Assembly: GCF_002924445.1 (NCBI RefSeq)
Contig: NZ_PIGG01000015.1
Coordinates: 124,001-188,000 of the forward strand
Length of the DNA: 64,000 nt
Direction of reading: 5' to 3'
Source: Minwuia thermotolerans
Lineage (GTDB): Bacteria > Pseudomonadota > Alphaproteobacteria > Minwuiales > Minwuiaceae
Shown in pieces: positions 27,448 to 36,134 of this stretch. Numbering within the stretch: position 1 is the stretch's first letter; every line of letters begins with the position of its first letter. A program made the translations under genes and the position numbers. Under the pieces are notes generated by a model. The model worked only from the letters and a program-made list of their open reading frames with translations. It made no database searches and had not been told where the DNA came from.

Positions 27448-29244
27448 TCAGGCCACCAGCACGTCGTCGTCGATGGCGTAGAGCGGCTCCGCGCCGGCGG
27501 TGGCGGCGCGGGCGAGCGCCGGGGCCTGGACCATGATCTGGGTGGCGAAGAAGTGTGCCGTGGCGATCTTGGCCTTCAGGAAGGGCCGGTCGTCCGCGCC
27601 CTGCTCGACGAGGTCGGCGGCGGCGATGGCCGCCTTCGTCATCAGCCAGCCGCCCACGGTCAGGCCCATCAGCCTGAGGAACGGCGCGGCGCCCGCGCCG
27701 GCCCCGTTCATGTCGGACCCCAGCATCGCGGCCAGCTTTTCGCCGGCCTCGCGCGCCGCGTCGGCCGCCTCGGCCAGCGGCCCGGCCATCGCCTGCACGG
27801 CGGGGTCGCCTGCGCCCTGGGCGATGTCGGCGGTGGCGACGATGTCGGCCAGCAGCGCGCGCATGGGCTCGCCGCCGTTCAGCGTCAGCTTGCGTCCGAC
27901 AAGGTCCATGGCCTGGATGCCGTTGGTGCCCTCGTAGATCGGCAGGATGCGGCTGTCGCGGTAGTGCTGGCCGGCGCCGGTTTCCTCGACGAAGCCCATG
28001 CCGCCATGCACCTGTACGCCGACCGAGGCCATCTCGACGCCGATATCGGTGCCGAAGCCCTTGGAGATCGGGGTCAGCAGCTCGGCCATCCCCTGACGGA
28101 TCCGGCGCACGCTCTCGTCGGGGTGGCGGCGGGCGAAGTCGAGGCATTCGGCGTTGTAGATGCAGATCGCCCGCGCGGCCTCGGAATAGCCCTTCATGGT
28201 CATCAGCATGCGGCGGACGTCGGCATGGTCGATGATGGCGCCCGTGCCGCCGGGGCGCAGGCTGCGGCCCTGCACCCGGTCGCGGGCGAAGCGCACGGCG
28301 CGCTGATAGGCGCGGTCGGCGATGGCGACGCCCTGCACGCCGACCGACAGCCGGGCGTTGTTCATCATGGTGAACATGGCCCGCATGCCCTTCATCTCCT
28401 CGCCGACCATCCAGCCGACGCACTGGCCGTTGTCGCCATAGGACATGACGCAGGTCGGGCTGCCGTGAATGCCGATCTTCTCCTCCAGCGAGGCGCAGCG
28501 GACGTCGTTGCGTTCGCCAAGCGTGCCGTCGTCGTTGACGAAGAACTTCGGCACCAGGAACAGGCTGATGCCCTTCGTCCCCTCCGGCGCGCCCGGCGTC
28601 CGCGCCAGCACCAGGTGGACGATGTTGTCGGTCATGTCGTGTTCGCCGAAGGTGATGAAGATCTTCTGGCCCTGGATCAGCCAGGCGCCGTCGCCGCGCG
28701 GCTCGGCCTTCGTGCGCAGCGCGCCCACGTCCGATCCGGCCTGGGGCTCGGTCAGGTTCATGGTCGCGGTCCACTCGCCGGAGACCATCTTCTCGAGATA
28801 CTTCGCCTTCAGCTCGTCGGAGCCGTGCGCCTCGAGGGCGTCGATGGCGCCCTGGGTCAGCAGCGGGCAGAGCGAGAAGGCGAGGTTGGCGGCGTTCCAC
28901 ATCTCCGTCAGCGGGATGGTCACCGCCCAGGGCAGGCCGCCGCCGCCTAGCTCCGGATCGAAGGGCACGCCGTTCCAGCCGCCTTGCGAGAACTGGCGGT
29001 AGGCGTCGGCAAAGCCCGGCGCGGTTCGGACGACCCCGTTCTCCAGCTTCGCGCCCTCCTGGTCGCCGGCCCAGTTGATGGGCGCCAGCACGCCGCCGGC
29101 GAACTTCGCGCCTTCCTCGAGGATGGCGTCGACCAGATCCGGCTCGGCATGGTCGTAGCCGGGCAGTTCCGAGAGCGCCTTGAGATCCACCACGTGGTTC
29201 AGGACGAAGCGCATGTCGCGCACGGGCGCGGTGTAGTCGGACAT
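27448..29244 (-). CDS. long-type acyl-CoA dehydrogenase (DmdC-like), second paralogue
   Basis: 598 residues, same architecture as the protein encoded at 16139-17941, and clearly related to it along the whole length (shared VDAILEEGAKF, NLTEP, GQKIFI, FLVPKF, TMMN, IYEGTNGIQAMDLVGRKL). Catalytic Glu is in IYEGTNG. It starts MSDYTAPVRDMRFVLNHVVDL, the usual beginning of DmdC/AcdA-type enzymes. Unlike the first copy it is not next to a thiolase; it lies alone between an SDR and a methyltransferase gene. Confidence 0.88.
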   Translation of the reverse strand: MSDYTAPVRDMRFVLNHVVDLKALSELPGYDHAEPDLVDAILEEGAKFAGGVLAPINWAGDQEGAKLENGVVRTAPGFADAYRQFSQGGWNGVPFDPELGGGGLPWAVTIPLTEMWNAANLAFSLCPLLTQGAIDALEAHGSDELKAKYLEKMVSGEWTATMNLTEPQAGSDVGALRTKAEPRGDGAWLIQGQKIFITFGEHDMTDNIVHLVLARTPGAPEGTKGISLFLVPKFFVNDDGTLGERNDVRCASLEEKIGIHGSPTCVMSYGDNGQCVGWMVGEEMKGMRAMFTMMNNARLSVGVQGVAIADRAYQRAVRFARDRVQGRSLRPGGTGAIIDHADVRRMLMTMKGYSEAARAICIYNAECLDFARRHPDESVRRIRQGMAELLTPISKGFGTDIGVEMASVGVQVHGGMGFVEETGAGQHYRDSRILPIYEGTNGIQAMDLVGRKLTLNGGEPMRALLADIVATADIAQGAGDPAVQAMAGPLAEAADAAREAGEKLAAMLGSDMNGAGAGAAPFLRLMGLTVGGWLMTKAAIAAADLVEQGADDRPFLKAKIATAHFFATQIMVQAPALARAATAGAEPLYAIDDDVLVA

Positions 29245-29369
29245 GGCGGCTGACCTTTTCTTCCGGCGTTTCCTCGCTGGCGTATCTATGCCCCTCGGCT
29301 GCCGCGCTCAAGCGTGAAGCGAAGGGGCCTCTGCGATACGCCGGCGGGGACGCGCCGGATCGCCGCCGG

Positions 29370-30389
29370 TCAGTCCTTCGGCCTGGTCGCCATCACGACC
29401 TTGGTCATGGCCGGAATCAGCTCCTCGACGCGGATGCCGGTAAAGCCCGCACCCTCCATCACGCCGCTGACCCAGTCGGGTGTGATCGACTTCGCCGCCG
29501 GGGTGAAGGCCATGTGCTGCAGCTGCCAGAGCGCCGCCAGCGTCGGGCCGGAGCGGTCGTCCTCCACCATGAAGTCGTGGACGATGTAGCGCCCGCCCGG
29601 GTTGAGGACGCGGTACGCGTGGCGCGCCAGGTCGGGGATCGACTCGCCGGGGACGCCGTTGAACAGATACGACATGATCAGCGCGTCCTGGCCCTCCGGC
29701 CATTCGGTCTCCAGCGCATTGCCGGGGATGAAGTCGATGCGGTCCGACAGGCCGGCCTCGGCGACGAAGGTCTCGCCCAGCTTCACCACGTTCGGGAAGT
29801 CGAGGATGGTGACTTTCAGGTTCGGCCAGGCGCGGCAGAGTTCGATGGCGAAGGCGCCGGTGCCGCCGGCGACGTCGAGCAGGCTTTTCGCCTCCGACAG
29901 GTCGACCATGCGGGCAAGCGTACGGGCCGGGCCGATCGAGCCGGAATGCTGGCTCTCGGAATAGAGACGCGCCTCCTCCGGGTCGTCCATCCAGCGGGCG
30001 TAGGAATCGATCTGTTCGGGCTCCATGTCGTCCTTCACGACGGCCTCGAGGCCCTGCATGAACGGGAACATCTGACGGTCGATCTGGAAGCGCAGATAGT
30101 CGCCGAAGTCGTACTTCGCGCCCTGGACCAGAAAGGCCTGCGCGCCGGGCGAGTTGGCGAAGGCCGAACCCTCCCGCACCAGCAGGCCGATGGAGTTGAG
30201 CGCGGTGAGCAGCGTGGTCATGCGGTTCTCGCGCACGCCGGCCTCCCGCGCCAGCTCGGCGGCGGATTTGGGTCCTTCGGACAGCCGGGTGAAGACGCCG
30301 ACATGCAGTGCGACGAACAGCGCCTTCGACGCCATGAACCCGAAGGCGATGTTGGAAATCTGCTCGGCTTCCGTCACGGGCTGGGCCAC
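29370..30389 (-). CDS. SAM-dependent methyltransferase, O-methyltransferase family 2
   Basis: 339 residues. The N-terminal part (about 1-100) is a winged-helix dimerisation domain (SAAELAREAGVRENRMTTLLTAL), and the rest a Rossmann methyltransferase with SAM loop SLLDVAGGTGAFAIELCRAWP near 165-185 and VTILDFPNV after the second strand. This layout fits acetylserotonin O-methyltransferase-like and polyketide/carotenoid O-methyltransferases. The late motif reads YIVHDFMVED with a His that could act as the base. No biosynthetic cluster surrounds it. Confidence 0.85.
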   Translation of the reverse strand: MAQPVTEAEQISNIAFGFMASKALFVALHVGVFTRLSEGPKSAAELAREAGVRENRMTTLLTALNSIGLLVREGSAFANSPGAQAFLVQGAKYDFGDYLRFQIDRQMFPFMQGLEAVVKDDMEPEQIDSYARWMDDPEEARLYSESQHSGSIGPARTLARMVDLSEAKSLLDVAGGTGAFAIELCRAWPNLKVTILDFPNVVKLGETFVAEAGLSDRIDFIPGNALETEWPEGQDALIMSYLFNGVPGESIPDLARHAYRVLNPGGRYIVHDFMVEDDRSGPTLAALWQLQHMAFTPAAKSITPDWVSGVMEGAGFTGIRVEELIPAMTKVVMATRPKD

Positions 30390-30520
30390 GGTTCTTTCTC
30401 CTTGATGATTTCGGTGCCCGCTCTGTCTAGCAGCCTGTCAAGGATATCGCAGCGCAGCAAAAGCGCGCGGCGGGCCGCCGGGCGGATGACGCGGCGGCCG
30501 CGAGGCGCTATATCGGAGTC

Positions 30521-30712
30521 ATGAGCATCTTCGATTTCCTCGTCGGCCTGTCGCTGTTCATCGTCTTGGCCGTCCTGTTCACCGGCATCGTCTCGATGGT
30601 CCGGGGCGGGGAGTTCAACCGGAAGTACGGCAACAAGCTGATGCGCCTGCGCGTGGGGGCCCAGATGCTCGCCATCGCGATGCTGGGCCTCGCCTTCCTG
30701 CTGGACGGCTGA
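30521..30712 (+). CDS. HIG1-like twin-transmembrane small protein
   Basis: 63 residues with two membrane helices (about 5-27 and 43-61) joined by a basic loop (RGGEFNRKYGNKLMRLRVGAQ) containing the NKLMRLRV motif of HIG1-domain proteins. Mitochondrial HIG1 proteins assist the respiratory supercomplex; the alphaproteobacterial homologues are probably membrane-complex accessory proteins, which is inference. It is three bases upstream of the cobalamin adenosyltransferase gene and co-transcribed with it. Confidence 0.85.
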   Translation: MSIFDFLVGLSLFIVLAVLFTGIVSMVRGGEFNRKYGNKLMRLRVGAQMLAIAMLGLAFLLDG

Positions 30713-30715
30713 GCG

Positions 30716-31279
30716 ATGGTGACGCTGTCGAAGATCTACACCCGCGGCGGGGACAAGGGGCAGACGTCGCTTTCTGACGGCTCGCGGCGGGCGAAGACCG
30801 ATCCGCTGATCGAGGCCTATGGCGCGGTCGACGAGACCAACGCCGCCATCGGCGTCGCCCGTCTGCACACCGAAGGCGAGGCGGACGCCATGCTGGCGCG
30901 CATCCAGAACGACCTGTTCGATCTCGGCGCCGATCTCGCCACGCCCCACGCCGAAAGCTACAAGTGGGAGCCGCTGCGCGTCGTCCAGACGCAGGTCGAC
31001 CGCCTGGAGGCGGAGATCGACGCGATGAACGGACGCCTAGAGCCGCTGAAGAGCTTCATCCTGCCCGGCGGCGGAGCGGCGGCGGCGCAGCTTCACATGG
31101 CGCGCACGATCTGCCGCCGCGCCGAACGGCTGATGTGGCGCGCCGCCGAGACGGCCGAAATCAGCGACGCGGCGCTGAAATACGTCAACCGCCTGTCGGA
31201 CCACCTCTTCGTCCTCGGCCGGGTGCTGAACGACGACGGCCGCGCCGACGTGCTGTGGACGCCGGGAGCGAACCGCTGA
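30716..31279 (+). CDS. pduO: PduO-type ATP:cob(I)alamin adenosyltransferase
   Basis: Makes adenosylcobalamin from cob(I)alamin and ATP. 187 residues with the ATP motif YTRGGDKGQTSLSDG (about 8-22), FILPGGGAAAAQLH, the CRRAER motif and the C-terminal NRLSDHLFVLGR, all characteristic of the PduO/MMAB family. Probably supplies methylmalonyl-CoA mutase or another B12 enzyme encoded elsewhere. Sits between the HIG1-like gene and tag in a tight plus-strand set. Confidence 0.93.
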   Translation: MVTLSKIYTRGGDKGQTSLSDGSRRAKTDPLIEAYGAVDETNAAIGVARLHTEGEADAMLARIQNDLFDLGADLATPHAESYKWEPLRVVQTQVDRLEAEIDAMNGRLEPLKSFILPGGGAAAAQLHMARTICRRAERLMWRAAETAEISDAALKYVNRLSDHLFVLGRVLNDDGRADVLWTPGANR

Positions 31280-31289
31280 GGACCCGGCA

Positions 31290-31916
31290 ATGAGCGAGGG
31301 TCTGATCGAGGGGGCCGACGGGCTCCGCCGCTGCGGCTGGCATGGCGGGCTCGACGACTACCGCGCCTATCACGACGACGAATGGGGCCGGCCGGAAACC
31401 GACGACATCCGCCTGTTCGAGAAGATCTGCCTGGAAGGCTTCCAGTCGGGGCTGAGCTGGCTGACCATCCTGCGCAAGCGCGAGAATTTCCGCGCCGCCT
31501 TCGACGGTTTCGACTATCGCCGCGTCGCCGAATACGGCGAGGGGGACGTGGAGCGGCTGCTGGCCGACGCCGGCATCGTGCGTCACCGCAAGAAGATCGA
31601 ATCGACCATCAACAACGCCCGCCGGGCGATCGAGCTGGAACGGGAGGCGGGCGGTCTCGCGCGGTTCTTCTGGAGCTTCGAGCCGGAACCGGACGCGCGG
31701 CCCGACCCGGTGACCCATGCGCACATCATGGCCAATCCGACGACGCCCTTTTCCGCGCGGCTGTCGAAGGAGCTGAAGAAGCGCGGCTGGAGCTTCGTCG
31801 GCCCGACCACGGCCTATGCCTTCATGCAGGCGATGGGGCTGGTCAACGACCACATCGAGGGCTGCGCCTTCCGCGCCCGGGTCGAGGACGAACGCGCGGC
31901 GCTGAAGCGGCCCTGA
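31290..31916 (+). CDS. tag: DNA-3-methyladenine glycosylase I
   Basis: Excises 3-methyladenine from alkylated DNA. The 208-residue protein has RCGW and YHDDEWG near the start, GFQSGLSWLTILRKR, and NDHIEGC near the C-terminus. These supply the Cys/His...His/Cys zinc ligands of the Tag family. Ten bases downstream of the adenosyltransferase gene. Confidence 0.94.
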   Translation: MSEGLIEGADGLRRCGWHGGLDDYRAYHDDEWGRPETDDIRLFEKICLEGFQSGLSWLTILRKRENFRAAFDGFDYRRVAEYGEGDVERLLADAGIVRHRKKIESTINNARRAIELEREAGGLARFFWSFEPEPDARPDPVTHAHIMANPTTPFSARLSKELKKRGWSFVGPTTAYAFMQAMGLVNDHIEGCAFRARVEDERAALKRP

Positions 31917-31926
31917 CGTTCCAGGT

Positions 31927-32052
31927 TCGAGTCCTGCGCGGCGCAAAGCGCCGGCGCGGGACCCATGCCTGAGCACATCCTGGCCGGTCCACGCAGGCGG
32001 ATACACTCAGGCGTGGATCCCGGGCTCCGGCTGACGCCGGCCCCAGGATTCG
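31927..32052 (+). repeat. dispersed intergenic repeat, family B copy 2
   Basis: CGAGTCCTG at 31928-31936, then inverted-repeat arms GGGACCCATGCCTGAG (31958-31973) and CTCAGGCGTGGATCCC (32006-32021), 16 bases each with two mismatches, and a shared 3' flank (GGGCTCCGG...GCCGG...CCAGG). It lies between the converging ends of tag and the coiled-coil protein gene, and its right edge touches the pseudogene fragment at 32062. Confidence 0.8.
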
Positions 32053-32061
32053 GCACAAATT

Positions 32062-32116
32062 CTACCGCTGCACGACGCAGCCGATGGGTCAGCGGTCCCA
32101 GGTGTCGCCGGTGACG
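32062..32116 (-). pseudogene. decayed duplicate of the 3' end of the acyl-CoA ligase gene
   Basis: On the minus strand this reads VTGDTWDR-stop-PIGCVVQR-stop, against VTTDTWDRESIGYVVQR-stop at the true end of the ligase gene (32793-32847). The DNA matches over about 50 bases with the same frame and endpoint. One codon has become TGA. The remaining ligase gene body is absent here, so this is a remnant of duplication or of an older copy. Confidence 0.75.
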
Positions 32117-32131
32117 CTGGCGAAGTGGGGC

Positions 32132-32632
32132 TCAGCCGCGGCCCAGGATCTCCGCCCGCTTCTCGTCGTAGCGCTCGTTCTCCTCGGCCAGCTTGTCCTC
32201 GAACTTGTCGTAGGCGTCCGAGACCTTCTCGTCGAGCTTGCGGCCCTTCTCCTCGATCTTCCCGGCCTTGTCCTCCTTCGCCGCCTCGCGGCGGAATTCC
32301 GCCTCCGCCTTCTCGACCTTGCGGCGCAGCTCCTGCTCCAGCTTCGCGACCTTGCGGTCGTGCTCGGCGTCGAGCTGGCGGAGTTCACGGCGGATCTCGT
32401 CGGAAGCGTCATCGGGCAGCGGCGGATAGCTGCGCGCCGCGCCGACGCCGCCGATCCCGCCCCGTCCGCGCCGGATCTCGGCCTCGGCCGCATCCAGCAC
32501 GCGGATGGCGACATCGCGGACGATGTCCTCGATCAGCTCGCCGCCGCGGGAGCGTTCCTGCGCCGCGGCCGGCGCGGCAATGCAGAGGGCGGCGGCCAGA
32601 GCCATGCCGGCGGGCGCGATGATGCGTTTCAT
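32132..32632 (-). CDS. exported coiled-coil protein of unknown function
   Basis: 166 residues. The N-terminus is a clear Sec signal peptide (MKRIIAPAGMALAAALCIAAPAAAQ, cleavage after AAA-Q near 24). Residues about 80-160 are almost entirely charged (Glu, Lys, Arg, Asp) in heptad-like spacing (ELRQLDAEHDRKVAKLEQEL), consistent with a long periplasmic coiled coil; no enzyme domain or LPXTG/TonB motif. I cannot assign a function. The nearest coding neighbour on the same strand is the acyl-CoA ligase, 159 bases upstream; that gap shows no clear site. Confidence 0.75.
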   Translation of the reverse strand: MKRIIAPAGMALAAALCIAAPAAAQERSRGGELIEDIVRDVAIRVLDAAEAEIRRGRGGIGGVGAARSYPPLPDDASDEIRRELRQLDAEHDRKVAKLEQELRRKVEKAEAEFRREAAKEDKAGKIEEKGRKLDEKVSDAYDKFEDKLAEENERYDEKRAEILGRG

Positions 32633-32791
32633 GGGGGAGCCCCTTCATGTTTCCATCCGGGCCATATGGGGACGCGAACTGAACCTGTCCTGACCGGCGA
32701 TGTGCGGACGCATCCCCCACCCCGTCCCTCCCTCGTCCCGAAGGAGAGGGTGGCCCGCGCCGGCGGGTCGGGGGGGCCGTTTGCAGGTCCC

Positions 32792-34417
32792 TTACCGCTG
32801 CACGACGTAGCCGATGGATTCGCGGTCCCAGGTGTCGGTGGTGACGCCCGCGTCACGCAGGTCGCCCTTGCGCAGCTTGCCCGAGGCGGTCTTGTCGAGC
32901 TCGGCGATCCGCCGCACGAAGCGCGGCACGGCGTAGCGCGGCATGCGCGGCGCGCAGTAGTCCAGCAGCTCCTTCGGCTCGACGGACCGGCCCGGGGTCT
33001 CGACGATCACCGCCATGACCTCCTCCTCGCCGCCGGCGCCCTCGACCTTGACGCCGACCACCGCGCTCTCGGCGATGGCGGGATGGGCGTTGATCACCTG
33101 CTCCACCTCGAAGGCGGAGATGTTCTCGCCGCGGCGGCGGATGCAGTCCTTGATGCGGTCGACATAATGCAGCCGGCCCCTGGCGTCGATGCGGCAGGCG
33201 TCGCCGGTGTGGAACCAGAGATTGCGCCAGGCCTCCACCGTCTTCTCCGGCATGCGGTAGTAGCCGGCAGAGAAGATGCCCGGGAATTTCGGGCGGATGA
33301 GAAGCTCGCCGACCTCGTCGGTTCCCAGCGGCCAGTCGGTCTCCGGGTCGGCGATGCGGACCTCGTAGAACTCGTCGTCGATATAGCCCGCGCAGCCCGG
33401 CTCCAGTCCCGATTCGTTGACGTCGCCCAGGGCGGTCATGCCGCATTCGGTCATGCCGAAGCCCTGCACGATCTTGAAGCCGAAGCGCTGCTCCATCGCC
33501 GCGCCCCATTCCTTCGAGATCGGCACGGCGGTGACCATGCGGAGCCTGTGGTCGCGGTCGCGGTCGGTCGGCGGCGTGTTGAAGACGAACTCCGGCATCA
33601 CGCCCAGCAGGTTGGTGATGGTGGCGCCGGTCTCGATCACCTCGTCCAGCCAGCGATTGGGGCTGAAGCGCTGCACCACGTGCGCCCGGCCGCCGGCCAT
33701 CATCGTGCCCAGGCACTGCAGGTTGAGCGCGTTGACGTGAAACAGCGGCATGCAGATGTAGTAGACGTCGTCCGCGGTCTGCCCGAGCTTGGCCAGCTGC
33801 CGGTCCATCCAGACGTAGAAATGCCCGTGGGGCAGCAATACGCCCTTGGCCGGTCCGGTGGTGCCGGAGGTGTAAATGATGGCGGCGAGATCGTGGATGC
33901 CGGGCTCCACCGCCGGCGGCGTCCTGCCCCGGCCCGTGGCCTCGAAATCGTCGAAGCTGCTGATCTCCGCGCCCAGCAGCGCTTCCGGCAGCTCGGCCGG
34001 CGGCGGGCCGCCGACGACCACGACGTGGGCGGGCTTCGCTTCGCCGCGGTCGACGCCCTCGAAATGATGCACCAGGTCGATATCGACCAGCACCGCCTTC
34101 GGGTCGGAGTTCTGCAACTGATGCTGCAGGAAGGCGCCGCGGAGCTCGGTGTTCACCGGCACGAAGACCGCGCCGGCCTTCATGATGCCGAACAGCGCCA
34201 CCATGAACTCGGCGCGGTTCTTCACCAGCACCAGCACCCGGTCCCCTTCGCCGATGCCGGCGCCTGCCAGCGCGGCGGCGAGATCGTCGGAGCGCCGGTC
34301 GAGGCCGGCATAGGTCAGCTCCAGGCCGGTGTCGAAGGTCAGATAGGTCTTCTCGCCCAGTTTCGCCGCCTGGCGGCGGACCAGGTGGATGACGGTCCAG
34401 TCGGAAAAGTCTCTCAT
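32792..34417 (-). CDS. AMP-dependent acyl-CoA ligase (CaiC/fatty-acid-CoA ligase type)
   Basis: Activates a carboxylic acid to its CoA thioester through an acyl-adenylate. 541 residues from the ATG at 34417, chosen over 37 upstream codons because GGGGAGG lies five bases before it and the protein then begins MRDFSDWTVIHL. P-loop IIYTSGTTGPAKGV, FGMTEC, and the hinge/A8 region VDRIKDCIRRRGENIS are intact, and the catalytic Lys is in KTASGKLRKGDLR. It resembles crotonobetaine/carnitine-CoA ligases. It is divergent from a TRAP transporter, whose substrate it may activate. Confidence 0.87.
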   Translation of the reverse strand: MRDFSDWTVIHLVRRQAAKLGEKTYLTFDTGLELTYAGLDRRSDDLAAALAGAGIGEGDRVLVLVKNRAEFMVALFGIMKAGAVFVPVNTELRGAFLQHQLQNSDPKAVLVDIDLVHHFEGVDRGEAKPAHVVVVGGPPPAELPEALLGAEISSFDDFEATGRGRTPPAVEPGIHDLAAIIYTSGTTGPAKGVLLPHGHFYVWMDRQLAKLGQTADDVYYICMPLFHVNALNLQCLGTMMAGGRAHVVQRFSPNRWLDEVIETGATITNLLGVMPEFVFNTPPTDRDRDHRLRMVTAVPISKEWGAAMEQRFGFKIVQGFGMTECGMTALGDVNESGLEPGCAGYIDDEFYEVRIADPETDWPLGTDEVGELLIRPKFPGIFSAGYYRMPEKTVEAWRNLWFHTGDACRIDARGRLHYVDRIKDCIRRRGENISAFEVEQVINAHPAIAESAVVGVKVEGAGGEEEVMAVIVETPGRSVEPKELLDYCAPRMPRYAVPRFVRRIAELDKTASGKLRKGDLRDAGVTTDTWDRESIGYVVQR

Positions 34418-34615
34418 CGCGTCCTCCCCGGAAACGGGCTGCATATTCGCCAGCCGCGCCGCGCTTCGCAAGCCGCCCGAGCCTGCCGCTACGTCACTCC
34501 CGGCGCAGTCGATAATTACCTTTGCCAATGCGTGGAATCCGGCCCTAGAGTTTTTCGGAAATATGGCGGACCGGCGGACAACGCCGGCCGATTCTCAACA
34601 GGGAGGGACGGACAC

Positions 34616-35608
34616 ATGATCCGCAAGACTGCACTGGCGGCTGCGGCCGCGATGGCCCTGGCCGCCGGGCTGGCCCAGGCCGAACCGAGGGAAATGCGCT
34701 ACGCCACGGCGGCGCCGGAAGGCACGCCCTGGGGCAAGTTCCTGAACAGCACCGTGGCCGAGATCCATTCGCGGACCGACAAGCTGAAGATCGTGCCCTA
34801 TTTCTCCTCGGCACTGGGCGACGAGCAGACGGCGATCCGCCAGACCGTGCGCGGGCGCATCGACATTTCCGGACAGTCGGGCGTCGCGACGTCGCTGATC
34901 GCGCCCAGCTTCGAACTGCTCAACGCGGCGTTCCTGTTCGAGTCGCCGGAGCAGTCGGACTGCATGTTCGACAATCACATCGGCCCGATCTTCGCTGACC
35001 AGATGGCCGATTCGGGGCTGGTGCTGCTGTCCTGGGTCGAGGTGGGTCACAGCTACACCTCGTCGAAGTCGCCGATCCGGACGCTGGAAGACATTCAGGG
35101 GATGAAGCTGCGCATCCCGCCCACCAACGCCAGCCAGTTCTTCTACGAGGAGCTGGGCGCCAACGGCGTGCCCATGGGCGTGGTCGACATGGTGCCGGCG
35201 CTCAAGACCGGACAGGTCAACGGCATCACCACGTCCACGGTCTATGGCATCGCTATCGGGCTGCCCAAGCTGGCGCCATTCACCCTGGTCCATCACGCCA
35301 CCCACGACGTCGGCACGGTGACCGTCTCCAAGAAGGTCTGGGACGAACTGGACGACGAGCAGAAGTCGGCGCTGGGCGTGATCGACGAACAGGTCCAGGC
35401 CCTGCGTGCCGGCATCCGCGGCGCCGAGGCGCACCTGCTGGGTCAGGTCGAGGCCGCCGGCGCGCCCGTCTACCGCCTGCCTGCGGCGGAGAAGGCGCGC
35501 TGGAAGGAGGCGTCGGTACGCGCCACCGAGCGCCTGATCGAGGAAATCGGCGGCGACGCGCCGGAAATCTGGGAGAAGATCACGAAGGCCAAGACGGCCT
35601 GCTCCTGA
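34616..35608 (+). CDS. dctP: TRAP transporter solute-binding protein (DctP family)
   Basis: Periplasmic receptor that delivers an organic acid to the TRAP permease. 330 residues with a signal peptide (MIRKTALAAAAAMALAAGLAQA, cleavage near 22) and the DctP core, including GMKLRIPPTNAS with the Arg that usually binds the substrate carboxylate, then NGITTSTVYGIAIG. GGGAGGG precedes the ATG at 34616. The frame extends far upstream but reads non-coding there. First gene of dctP-dctQ-dctM. Confidence 0.9.
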   Translation: MIRKTALAAAAAMALAAGLAQAEPREMRYATAAPEGTPWGKFLNSTVAEIHSRTDKLKIVPYFSSALGDEQTAIRQTVRGRIDISGQSGVATSLIAPSFELLNAAFLFESPEQSDCMFDNHIGPIFADQMADSGLVLLSWVEVGHSYTSSKSPIRTLEDIQGMKLRIPPTNASQFFYEELGANGVPMGVVDMVPALKTGQVNGITTSTVYGIAIGLPKLAPFTLVHHATHDVGTVTVSKKVWDELDDEQKSALGVIDEQVQALRAGIRGAEAHLLGQVEAAGAPVYRLPAAEKARWKEASVRATERLIEEIGGDAPEIWEKITKAKTACS

Positions 35609-35633
35609 TCCCCGCCGCGCGCTGACCACGGCC

Positions 35634-36125
35634 ATGGCGGCCCTGCTGAAATGGCTGCTGCGCCTCGAAAGTCTCGCGGCGGCGCTGGCCTACGTGATCG
35701 TGGCCGGCCTGCTGCTGGGCGAGATCGTGGCGCGGGAGGTTTTCGCCAGCACCATATGGGGCTCGCAGAAGATGGCGGTCTTCGCCGCCATCTATGCGGG
35801 CTTCCTGGGGCTGTGCCTGGCGACGGCCGCCAACAGCCATCTCCGGCCGCAATTCGCCGACAAGTGGTGGCCCGAGCGCTGGAGCCCGGCGCTCGGGCGC
35901 ATCGGCGACCTGATCTCGGCCGCCATCTTCATCGGGCTGGGCTGGATCGGAATTGAGTTCGTCAGCCAGACCATCCAGTACGGCGACGAGGCGGCGGTGA
36001 TCCGCTGGAAGCTGTGGTGGATCCAGTCGGTCATCGTCTACGCCTTCTTCTCTTCGGCGCTCAGGCACCTGATCTTCGCCGCGCGGCCCGATCTGAAACC
36101 CGCCCCCGACCTTGCCGAAGTCTGA
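35634..36125 (+). CDS. dctQ: TRAP transporter small permease (DctQ family)
   Basis: 163 residues, four membrane helices, with the conserved EIVAREVF segment in the first helix and SQKMAVFAAIYAGFLG in the second. Pairs with the large subunit encoded 9 bases downstream; 25 bases after dctP. Confidence 0.88.
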   Translation: MAALLKWLLRLESLAAALAYVIVAGLLLGEIVAREVFASTIWGSQKMAVFAAIYAGFLGLCLATAANSHLRPQFADKWWPERWSPALGRIGDLISAAIFIGLGWIGIEFVSQTIQYGDEAAVIRWKLWWIQSVIVYAFFSSALRHLIFAARPDLKPAPDLAEV

Positions 36126-36134
36126 GGCCCGCCG

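Noticed and set aside
16139-29244. DMSP demethylation/cleavage pathway (dmdC-like dehydrogenases)
   Set aside because: The two long acyl-CoA dehydrogenases resemble DmdC, but no dmdA, dmdB or dmdD is present and one copy sits in a beta-oxidation operon.
34529-34615. TTGCCA-N17-CTAGAG as promoter of the TRAP operon
   Set aside because: The -10 hexamer matches TATAAT poorly; a promoter must be here, but this assignment is not better than chance.
32084-35608. Plus-strand open frame of about 1170 codons ending in dctP
   Set aside because: Only the last 330 codons are real; the rest is antisense to the coiled-coil protein and acyl-CoA ligase genes. The DctP signal peptide and GGGAGGG site set the start at 34616.
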